The notes beneath the pieces were generated by a model. The model made no database searches. It was not told the DNA's origin and saw only the letters and a program-made list of their open reading frames with translations. A DNA stretch of 64,000 nt, from NCBI GenBank assembly GCA_022410635.1, contig JAJVDF010000663.1:285171-349170 (forward strand), read 5' to 3'. This stretch comes from Tretioscincus oriximinensis (lineage: Eukaryota; Chordata; Lepidosauria; Squamata; Gymnophthalmidae). Position numbers and translations under genes: made by a program. Below are positions 49,601 through 61,600 of the stretch, piece after piece; position 1 is the first letter of the stretch, and each line of letters begins with the position of its first letter.

Positions 49601-52600
49601 TAGAAATTGGGTAAAAGACAGAAAACAGAGAGAAGTGTGAAAATGTCTGAGAATACCCCTGAGAGTACTGGGACCAGAACTGGGAGGGAAAGGAAGAACA
49701 AAGGAAGGAAATGATGGAAGATGGAAGGAAAGGAAGGAAAATAAAGAAGGAAAAATAAAGAAGGATGAAGGAAGGAAAGGAAAATGGAAAAATGGAACAG
49801 AACAAAGCAGCAGCAAGTGAAAGGGGGGCCAAGGGAGGGAGGGTGGAGGCATGGATGGGATCAAGGGGGAGAAGGGAGCTAGAGTCTGTTGCATTACTCC
49901 AACACAACGAGCTAATTCCAGTAGTGTTAAAATAATAGCACTTCAAAAAACATCTTATAGATGTATCTTGTAAATGCAGCAGTAGCCATTAAACTTCCTC
50001 TAATGTGAATGATACAGTTCCTCCCAAGACATTCTTGAAAACCCGAAGTCCCATAATGAACAAAAAGGAGTTGTACGGGGCCTTTTTGATTGTGTACGCT
50101 ATCAATGTAATGTTGCCATAGAGGATATGATGCATTTTTCTTCTATGCTCGTTACCTGTGTTAGTTGCTTCAAATTCTAAACAAAATAAACAGTAAGGAA
50201 AGTTAAGTATAAATTTTCCTAAGGTTTATTGATGTATAGTTACTAGTTAGAACAAAATTCTATTCTAAAAAGAAAAGTTAATTGTCAGATCTCCCATCTC
50301 TATTTGATGCATTTTCGAGAAGATAATCTGTATGTACTGAGCTAAAGGTTTCTTGGGCCCACAAATTAATGAAGCCCCATTATTTTACCACTCCACTTTA
50401 CCCCTTTCTTTAAAAAAAGTGAGCAAATCCTTATTCTATTTTCTGAAGTAAATATATAAAAAGAATATTTTGCAAAGAAAAATACTGCAACCTGCTTTTC
50501 TAGCAGGCAGTATATAATTAGGGTAGCTAATGTGAAAAGTAGATACGAAAATTGCATATTTCAGATTTGACAGCTTTGTTTAGTTTTAGAATATATCATC
50601 TGGCATTAAAGATCTTAGGACAGCTTGGTTGAATTAATGCAGTGTACTACACTTTCACATCAAATTTATGCTTATCTCAAATTTGAATGAGGTATTAATT
50701 CATAGACTAGCTGTTAGAATGTTGCAATCTGAATTTCAGCTGCAAAGTTTGGGGACCCTTTAACTTGGTCTCCTTCAACACTCTTGTTGGCAAGAGTTGA
50801 GAACCAAAACTTGACACAGCTGTGAAAACAGAAAGAAAGCCTTTGGCCTCAGCAAATCTACTAGTGCAGGCAGATTTTGTATATAAATTTTACTCTGCTG
50901 CTCCTAGAACTAATGAAGTCAGTTTCTTTCAGTGGTTATGCAGCCAGGTGTGTCCAGTTTTGTGGCTAACCAGGGTTCTTTACTTAATTTTTCCACTTGT
51001 GACTTTTATACCAAACTCAAAAACAAGCAGGAAAATTGGCTTGATACAGTGATTCAGAGTGTTAATAGCAATATTAGGTGCAATAGAAGATTTCCTTTTG
51101 ATCCCATTTTGCCCTTGAATCTGTCTTGTATCTTACAGGCATAGGCTGTCTAAACTGTCAGCTACTCAGATGGTTTTGTGAGAGGCAAAAACACAACCTG
51201 AAAATTCAGTTTAGCCTCAAAAACTGATATAGAATGCATGCTACTGTTTTAAAAAAAGACCAGCGACCACTGATCATTCCTAAAGCATCTTCATTGCAAG
51301 TAATAAAAATGATAACAGTTCTTTATATTAGTAACTGAGTTGGACCTGTTTTGACTCCTTAAACATGTGAATTTAAAGTCCAGCAAAGGAGCTAGCAGCA
51401 CTTTGAGACTAACTTGAGAAAAGTGGTTGGCATAAGCTTTCGTAGACAGGTCTACTTCTTCAGATGCTGAGGGACTAATGTCAGGGTCAGGTATTTATAG
51501 GGAAATGTGTATGGGAGAAGACAAAGCATATGCAACTGTAGGGAGGTGTTGAATTGCAGGTGAATAGCAGGAACTAATCTCCTTTAAAAAACAGGGAAAT
51601 AGCAGGAACTAATCCTCTTATGTAAAAAAGTGCCTGGGGCAACAAGGTGCAATGTCTGGTAGAGAATCAATCAAATACTTAACAGGTGTCAATGGTTTCC
51701 TGGCCAACTATACATTTTTATGACACCTGTTAAGTATTTGATTGATTCTCTACCAGACATTGCACCTTGTTGCCCCAGGCACTTTTTTACATAAGAGGAT
51801 TAGTTCCTGCTATTTNCCTGTTTTTTAAAGGAGATTAGTTCCTGCTATTCACCTGCAATTCAACACCTCCCTACAGTTGCATATGCTTTGTCTTCTCCCA
51901 TACACATTTCCCTATAAATACNTGACCCTGACATTAGTCCCTCAGCATCTGAAGAAGTAGACCTGTCTACGAAAGCTTATGCCAACCACTTTTCTCAAGT
52001 TAGTCTCAAAGTGCTGCTAGCTCCTTTGCTGGACTTTCTGCTAAACTAACACGGCTATTTCTCTGAAATGTGAATTTAAAGTGTGGCTTCCCTGAAGCTA
52101 ATTACAGTGGTTCCACAATTCAGAATACAGCAGAAGTATTTTTTAAAAGTGTCTGTTTTATGCTGGGTCCAAATTTTCAGCCAAAAGGCTTTAGTAGCAC
52201 CCAAAACCTAACTTTCATCGCTTTCATATACTTGGGCAGCAATTAAACACAAGTAAATTACATANAGCTTAGAGGTGATAGCATCCACACACTACAGTCT
52301 CCAGTCCACATTAAATGTATGGAAAAAANTTAGTAGCTTTTAATGCAGATTACAGCTCAGATAAGAACACTAATGTCCATATACTGCTATCTCTATGTTG
52401 TTTTCTCTTTCCTAATCATATTTGCATTTTTCTATTTCTATTCCAGCATATTTGATTTCTCCTTAACAGAAGGAGGAATTGTAGATATTGTAATAAGAAA
52501 CCAAAGTAGAACATTCATAGTTGCATACTCTTCTCCTGATCCCTTGAGCCTAATTAATATTTATGTCTGCCCTGGCCCAAGATGCTATCTTTTTCTTGAT

Positions 52601-55600
52601 TTTAAAACACCTTCTGCATAATTTTCTAATATAGTTGATTATTTGTGTTAGATCAATTTTAAAGTTGACATACTTTATTTACTAGTGGAAAAGCCTGCAA
52701 ATGCAGTCTTGGAAAGGCAAGTTGCACCATGNGGGGAGGTGGGTCCTGGCTCCCCTCCCAAGGCGTGACTATGGCTGGCGTTGGACAAGCTAGTGGCTTA
52801 CTGTCTCCCTTCTTTGGCCAGTGCTTTGTACTGAAAAACCTTCTTTCATGTCATTATCCCTTGCATTTCCAAAAAAAGGGATATGGTGCTTGTTAGAAAT
52901 ATCTGCAGCTCAAACTGGGTTTAGTAGCAAAAAGGAGTCCATTTAGATCTTTCCAGATCTTTGTGATATATGTTTGACTTGCAACTTCTATTCAACAGTT
53001 GAGTTGCTGAATTCTGCACTAGTTTCAGCTTCCAAACCATCCCCTAGGGTACCTCTATGTAGACTGCATTATAATTCTCTGATATGGAGGTTGCCACCAT
53101 GGTCAAGTTACCCCTTTCCAGGGGAGGCCAAAGCTGACAAATCAATTAGAGATGGAAGTAGGCATCCTAGTTACTGCAGTCACATGAGCCACAAATAACA
53201 GCAATGAATTCAAAGTCCCATCCAGAATCAGATAGCTTTAACTTTCTGGGCTCAGGAGACTGCAGTAATTCTGTCTTGTCTGAATTCAGCTTCAATGTAT
53301 TGGTCCACACTTGATTATTTACTGCCTCCAAAAACTTCAGTTGCATTCTCCAACTCAGAAGTAATAGAGAGAAAGATTTGGGTGTCATCAATGTAATGAC
53401 AGCTCTGCACATCACAGCTTCTCATGAATTTGCCCAATGACNTAATGCGACTTTCTGGAGGCTTCTAGAGAAGAACCACTTTAAAACAGTGTTTTCCAGT
53501 CCCAATCTCCAAAGACTCTCTAGCAGAATAAGATAGTCAATGATACCCAAAGTTGATGAGAGATCTAGGAGAACCTACGAGGTCACATTACCCTTATTCC
53601 CCCCCCCAAAAAAGGTCATCCATCAGTGCCGCCAAAGCAACATCAGTGCCAAGTATCCTTCTAACCAAAATCTTTCCTTCAAGGTTGAGGAACACTCTAA
53701 TCCCACAACATACAAGACTTGCTTGTTCAGTGTAAAATCCTGATTAGTAGCCGAGTCTGTTTTTAAAATCTGTACAAGATGATAGGGGCAGGAAGAGGCC
53801 GTCGAGCCTTACATGCTAACCGCATTTTAATTTATCTTAATCCCACCTTCCTGCTTTCCCACCAGACCACTCAAGCCCCTCCTTTTGCCCAGAAACACAT
53901 CTAAGTGTCTCTTGAATTCATTTATTGCCTCGACACTGGGGAGTACAATGAAATCTTTGTTATGTTTTAGCTTAGCTATTTATACACAGTAGCCCTTATT
54001 CTACCTCCAGTTCCTCTGGAGTGATTCAGTTCAGTTTTAAGTGGAGAAGTTGAAAGGAGAATCTGAATTGATACTCTACAGCAAATTGTAACAAAATTCA
54101 TTTTCCCTATTTAAGTCTTTCCGCTGCCTTCAGTACATTTGTTTATGTTAACAACCATATCTATAATAAAAGATGGTATTATAAAATAAATTACTTTTTA
54201 AATCTATATGGATATTCTGTTTCACTTCACAAGGGTATCTTCTGACATGAATGAAAAGACCCTGGAGTTAAGTAAAAATGCAAATAAACTCAAAAAGTGT
54301 TTTGCAAGACCATATAAATACTGCATCTCTAACTCAAAATGAGAAAGGCAACAGTTGATTATTTTTCTCCATCGATAAGAGACAAACTAAGAAGCTGAGC
54401 TTCAATTTGATTTCTTATTCTGTGCAACCTCTGCACTTGGATTTGTTGCTTTCTGAAAAAAAAAATCAATGTGTTAGTTATTGCTAGCCAATTCTGGCTT
54501 GCAAGAGGGCACCAAAGCAGGATCCCAGAATTGGACTTGATGGGAGTCAAAGGTGCAAAAAAGGACANCAAGANTGATCAAGAAGCTGAAGCAATCAGGC
54601 TGCAATGTCTAGGCCTCTTCAGCCTCAAAAGACGGTGTTTAAGAGATGATCTGCTTGAAAAGTATAAAATCATGTATGAGATGCACAAGGTGAATAAAGA
54701 AAAAAAANTTCTCTATCATACAACACTATGACTGGGGAGCATTCCCTGAAACTTATGGGTAGAAGAATGAGGACAGACAAAGGAAAGTATTGTTGTCCCA
54801 GAGGGTCATCAGCCTATGGAATTTACTTTCAGCAGCCTGGAGGGTTTTAATACAAGGTTAGACAAGTTTATAGACACCAAGGGTGTGAGACAGAATGCTG
54901 GACTAGATGGTCTCTGGCCCGATTCAGCAGGGCTGTTCTAATGTTCCTATACCCTCAATCAGGGAAGTCTGAACAGAAGAAGGCAAAATCTTCACCTATT
55001 CCCGACTCCCTACAAATGGTATTTCATGAGTACTGCCTATTACTCCATCCCAGAGGCAGTTTCAAAAGATCCACTCCAATAGCTATTTATACCTTTATCT
55101 AACTCTGTCCTGAACCTACAGCTACTAGGATGGATGTCTTGATACTGCCTCTGAGGCAGGATTCCTGAAATACCATTTGCAGGGAGCCAAGAACAGGTGA
55201 AGATTTTGCCTTCTTCTGTTTCGGACTGCCCAGGTGCAGTTGGTGCGCCACTGTGTGAGACAGAAGGCTGGACTAGATGGACATGAGAGGACTAGGTTTC
55301 CTCATGTTGTGTTCTAATGAGGTCAGTGTAGGATAAGCAGGTTTTTCTTACTATTATTTATTTATTTATTTACATTTTTATATCACCCTATACCTGAAGG
55401 TCTCAGGGCGGTTAACAATAAAATCACAATTAACACATTAAAAACAGCCACATCTAAAAATAGGAAAAATNGCAGTTTTCTCAGCCAAAGAGCAGGCCAA
55501 AGAGGTCCGTCTTCAAGCGTTTTCTGAAAGTGCACAGAGATGGTGATACTAGCCTTCCTGTTGTTGCATACAAGAAATAAATTAGAATTAAAGGACATAT

Positions 55601-58600
55601 TCATGTTTTTTCTAAAGAAAGGGAGAGTTTTATGTCACCTTAGAGTAGGCTGACCAGATGACCCCTTTTGGCGTGGTTTGAAAACCCGGTTTTGAGGTGC
55701 TTCCCAGTTTTTTCTGAGGAAATTTTTTTCCCCCAAATATTTTTTTTCAAAAGATTTTTTGTTTTTTAATTTTTTTTCCTCAGAAAAAAANGAGAGGCTC
55801 CCCAAAAATGAGTTTTCAAACCCAACCCCCCCAAAGGGGTCATCTGGTCAGCCTACCTTAGAGGATAGTGGAGAGAATGAAAGTGTGGTAGCTTCAGTCC
55901 TGTACTAGCCCTCCCCATTGGAGAGTTCTGCGCGTACTCTCATTTTCTCATTCTTANATACCCAAGCCCAAACATAAGAGGTAAAATATTTGATTCTAAA
56001 AGTCATCAGATGACAACTTGGCTTTAAATTATAGCTTCAGCCTATATATTAGAAATGAAATTGTGGAGTTGGGAAGAACTTGCAAGAATTGCAGTCGTTG
56101 TATTGATAGAATGTAGGCCCTGTCCACACAGAGCCCTATTCTGGGTAATATCTCGGGACAGAGCTTGGCAATCCACATTCGGTGCCTGCCATAGTGTACA
56201 CTAGTATGTGGATGGCAGTCTCCTATTCTGAGATATAATCCAGGATAAAGCTCTGTGTGGGTAAGGCCTTAGACTCCTGAAACTGGGATACAATCTGTTT
56301 ACTTAATAATATATAAATAAATACAGTAATTAAAACTAGAATTCTGCTGGATTCTAGGTACCTTTTTTGTGAGTTTTTTGTGATCCACTTTCCTGCTTTC
56401 CCTTTTTCTCGAGGGCAGAAGTAGGGCAGAGAAATAATTTTTATTCACTTCAGAAAGGTTATAGTAATAAAGGAACTCTTGTTAACATCAGAGAGCATGG
56501 CAGGCAAGAGATTTCACAGTCTGGCATTGTTTATTTTACCAGCAGTTTGGAACCTTCTGCACTCTTAAAATATTGGCAAGAAAATATTTAACTGTTAACT
56601 GTTTTGTAGCAAGCCTGAGTATGATACATTGGGTAGGAGGAGCACTCAAGGGTACAAAATTTTATGCCCTCTAGAAATAGTTCTGCATTGGAAAGAGGAG
56701 GGGTGAGTGGACAGAATCCGGCAGTCATTCGGGCCAAATCTGAAATATTCATTGTTTACACATGTCAAGTACTCACATATACTTACCAGAGTCAAGGTAA
56801 TGAGCAATATTGCCCAAGAGCTTTGTGATAGTAACTAGTTTTAAGAAAACGCATATATTTGGATCTGGAAAATATAAAAAGAAAACATTGTCACAAAGGC
56901 TTCATTCATATCTAGGGTAAATTGTTTCTGGAAAAGTCTAAGTGGATCATGAACTCTTGTGTTTTCTTCCTCTCCACTCTCATTCTTACATGGATAAGAG
57001 AGCAACTGGATATTTTTCACTTGCATTTGGTATGTGATTGGTATGGGAAAGATTTTTTTCCCAGTCAGTGATCATTAACATCAGCCAGTTTTGTTTAGAT
57101 TGCTTTAAGAAATCACTTCATAGGGCCAGGTACATCAATGGCTATTAGAATGGGTACTCTAGGTTGCAGACTTAGGCAGAATGCTTCTGTAAGACAATTT
57201 GCAGGGAGCCAAAAGCAGATGAAGGATTTGCCTTTTCTTTTGCTTGAGATGCCCAGAAGCAATTGGTGAGCCTTTACATGAGACAAGATGCTAGACTAGA
57301 TAGGCTGTGGCCCAAGTCAGTATGGGGTTGCTCTTAAGAAGGAAAGCTCCTTATGTCTTTGTAGTTGTGCCAGAAGAGATGGGATGCTGAGCGTATGAGC
57401 CCTGGGGCTTTCTAATTGTGTCTGAATGTAGCTGGTGCCTCTATGGCTATTACTTGTCATTCTGCTAAGAAGTAAAATTCGTGAATGAGTGCTATTAAGT
57501 TCCTAGTCTGAGGGACTTTCTTAACACATTGACTCCTAAAATGTCCCCATACTAGTGGTACTGAGCATGATGATCCTAATCATCTTTTCTTTAAAATAAA
57601 AGTTTTAAAAATGGAAAAAAATGAAATGTTGAATAAGAAATAATAGTGCAAATGAATACTCTAATCTGGATGCAAGCTGTTTCTTGGTAGTCACAAAATC
57701 TATGGCAGAATGAACAGCAAGTAACTGAAGTTAAGGAAACGTGGCAGTAAGTGCCAGTTAAATCATTGGGACATACTAGTGAGGAAACAGGACATTGAAT
57801 ATATTTTTGAAAGATAATCCAAGGAAAAGGTGTCACAATTGTCTTTTTATGCTGGAAGATCTCAGACATCTAGCATTTGGTGTTCTCCTAAATTTTCTCA
57901 GCCATTTGATGTAACGAAAGCCCCGGAGAGTTGTCTGCGGAAGGCCTGCTCCTGGCCGTGCGTGAAAGAGTGACGTTCCCACTGTGAAGCCAGGCCAAGT
58001 TTGCCGTCCTTGTGACACTTGAAACAAGCTTGTCATTAGTGAAGTCATTACTATTGAAAGCCAGGTGTTGAGATTTGCCAGGGCTGGGAAGACGGGCTTG
58101 AAAGAGGCATGTTTCTAAAGAGCCCTTCTTTAAGTTTATATACTGCATTTAATGAGTATTAAAATAGTATTAACTAGTTTCCTCAAATGCTGCATTTCAC
58201 CCTCCTTATGAAAGTGATATTATCCAGGATACCGTCCCCCCGTTCAGTCCACGAGTCATATTTTTATTTATTGCTGTGTTTGTTTAGCTTTGTTATCTCC
58301 TTATTAATCTCTTTCTTAGAGCTCCTGCCTTTTGCTTTTATATAGTGAGCTGCTCCCCAAGGGACGTTGGGCCCTGGACCGTTCCTTGTAATGGCACTGT
58401 TTATTTTCTTAGCCCCCCTTGCAATTGCCTGCTGTAACATTTGTAGTATGTGTTAAGTAATCCTTAAGGTAACATTTTTATTATGTCATAAAAAGTGCAT
58501 GGCAAATATATTATAACTCATGGAATTTGTTTGTTTTAAAAATGGAAGGATAATTTATGGAGTGTGTTACATGAGAGCTATTCCCCCCCTTATTAGAGCA

Positions 58601-61600
58601 GAGAAATGCTGCTTATTTAGGAGTATGTTCTATTGAGAAAAGCCATAGTCTTTGACATGCCCAGAAAGCGCGAGCCTGGTTGGCTGAAAGTGACATCATA
58701 GTTTATGTAGTCAATAAAAATTTAATTAAGTCATTACAGGGGTTGCAGTCATAATTTTAACCCTGTGATTTCTTCTATTAAGCAGTTTTTCATTAAACAT
58801 TCAGTAATAGCCCAGTGACCAAATCTTGATGGCCTATAAAATATATGCATGAATTTTCATAGTTTATATAAATGGAAAAATATGAGTAACTGACATAAAA
58901 GAACTTTTTCCTTGTGGTTTCAGTGTATGCATGTATTATAAAAATAAAGTTATGAAGGATAGCTGTTTAATAGGGGGCTATATATAAGCCATCGGTTTGA
59001 TAGTATGACATGAACTAATTAGCTGTTTGAGAGAAAAAATATTACAGGCCAGTAACCGCAGGACTATGTGCATATTAATGGGGCCTTGACATCATTGGTG
59101 AAGCGGTATTAGTTTTGCCTTATCAAAGTCCTCCAATTTTTGCATGATGTTTTTCATTGTGGGACAAAAACATGCAGCTAGTAGGTTATGATGATGTCTG
59201 GAAGGTACACATGTACTTCTTAAATAAGTTTACTTCCAATCTCTTTGTCCAGGATGCTCAAGGATGCCACTTTCCACAGTCTCGTCTAGTATGGCTGATC
59301 TGTTGGGAGCTGGCTTTATCCCATTGTCTCATTGTAAGGAGCCTCTCTCCTTACCCTGAAGACCTGGAGCTCCTGATGGCAGGGGATGTATTCCCTGCTG
59401 AGATAAATTACTGCTAAATTACTTTTATGTCTTTTGATGAAACATAGGAAGAAACAGAATGATGTGAAGGGAATGGAATAGTCTGTAATCCTTCTCCTTC
59501 AAGGTATGAGGGCAAAAATGCTCAGGATTCTGATAAGCAATTGCTCTTTGCTGTTTGCTCGTTCTATGGTAAAGAGCTGTCTTCAAATAAAGACCTATGT
59601 TTTTACCTTGATGTGGGTAAGTGCTTTGTCCTACCCAGCTTGAGGGAAGCGAACAGTCAGCTTGGATTTTTACTAGGGACTGTCTGGTATTTGTGAAAGT
59701 TCCTACCATCACATCTTTTAAGCTGCTGTTGAACACCAAGGGTATAAATGGGTACTAGGATGGATGTCTGGATGCTGCCTCTGGGATGGAGCAACAGGCA
59801 GTATTCCTGAAATACCATTTGCAGGCAGTCATGAACAGGTGCATATTTTGCCTTCTTCTGTTCAAACTGCCCAGGTGCACCTGGTGGGTCTTTATGTGGA
59901 CTAGATGGGCTCCGGCCCGATTCAGTATGGCTGTTATGTACTTATGTTCTTAAGCGTCCTGTGGTACCCAGCCTTTGTAAATGTGAATAGCTTCTTATCG
60001 GTGACTATTTGTAACAATATTTTATGGAGCGATGCAAAGCTGTGGCAGGTCAGGGCAAGACGACGTGGGATCTGGTGTTTCGGAGTGGTCAGCGGCAGCC
60101 TGTGGCTGCATCACTCCGACATGAGTGCCACCATTTTGGAGGCACCTCTTCCAGCAGGCAATCATCCAATCATCTTCGTTGGAGGTGATGGACACTGAAT
60201 GTATCTACTCATATTGATTAGAAGGACGATATCCTTTAGTAACAAGGATATATATTTCAACTATTTGTTTGCTTTTTTATACATCCACCACATTTGATAA
60301 ATGTATAAATATTTTTAATAAAGTCTTTCAGAGGAAAAAGGTAGCTTATTTCATATCACAAACTATATTTGGTTTGATATAAATTACCATTCAAGAGTAG
60401 GCAGTTGTCTGAATGAAACCTCTTTGTGGTAGCTCTGGTGAAAAATATACTTCCAGTTGTTCAAACATGTGCAGAGTTTAGCGCTTCTGCTATTGACGGT
60501 TCAGACTTCATTCTTCTGTCTTGTTTTTCAGATTGATTCTTATACTCTGAAACGAAGTATGAGAAGCATGGTGGAAAACTTCTATGCAGCTATTTTTGGA
60601 TATGATGAGGTAATACTAACCTATGTTTACCATAGTATTGCATATGCAGGTATGATCAATAAAAGCGAGGCACCAAAATGGAAATGGTTTTATTTCTGGA
60701 TTTTGCAAGCTAGGTGGAATATGCCAATGATACTCGTACTTTACGCATATTTGCTGTTTTAGTAACTGAATGTCAGCTAAGATCAATGCCCTAAGATCAA
60801 TGAGAGATCTTCCATTATTGCATGGTGCTAGTAGTGTTACCATCATCATTATTAGACATTGTAGATACTTGTGATTGCTTTGGTTGTCTGATTACCAAAT
60901 CTGTCTCAAGGATCCAGGATGATGATGGTGATAGGGATGATAATGATGAGAAGAAGAAGAATCTGACCTTCTCATCCGAAGGGACTCAGAGCGGCTTACA
61001 AGGTTAATTTTCGCCTGAAGGCTTAGATCTGTTCGATCTTTCCCACCACCAGGTTAATGGTGCTACTCATTTATCTAATTGAAATGTATGTTGATTTGCA
61101 TAGTTTCTTTTGAATAGCTGAGTTGGCTAGAACTAAAAGCCAGTAGAGAGTGCCTATCTCTCGCCACATCCAACACAGGGCCTCAAAACCAAATCTCTCA
61201 GTTGAAAGGCCGGCTCTTAGCAACTGCATCATTCACACCTTCTGAAATGTTGCTCCAATAAAATTGCTGTTCTTAATGTTTATTTATTCATACATGCATT
61301 CATACATACATGCATTCATTAATCCTGACCTGTCAAGATTATCAGGGTGGATAACAATAATAAAAACAATGTATAAAATAACTTGCCCTAAGGACTACTT
61401 TTACTCAGACCTTTTTCTGTCTCTTAACTACATCAGAGTGTCCATGGTTATTTCCAGATTCATCCTTGCTTCCTTTACTCAAGCAACCATTCTAATGTGT
61501 TGCCTTACGAATGAGAAATTGATAGAAACTGTTGTGCTTCTTTGCAAGATGTTCCTTTCCATGGATCTGTAGCTCTAGTAGAGTTTTACACTTCAAGGAC

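Larger units (their letters stand above)
47106..60531 (+). other. UQCC1 intron 7, about 13.4 kb
   Basis: The largest intron. It contains a mariner-type MITE, foldback elements, CR1, LINE fragments, MITE copy 3, a family B hairpin and two family A ends (57125-57340 degraded; 59735-59950), all listed separately. Stretches without named repeats include 47106-48015, 48258-48945, 49960-51360, 52085-52965 and 57345-59730. A mammalian GDF5 enhancer maps to a UQCC1 intron. Confidence 0.7.

Noticed and set aside
49466..49946. Two overlapping frames of about 140 codons on the minus strand
   Set aside because: Their composition (Phe, Pro, Ser, Leu runs) comes from the GGAA purine tract read in reverse.
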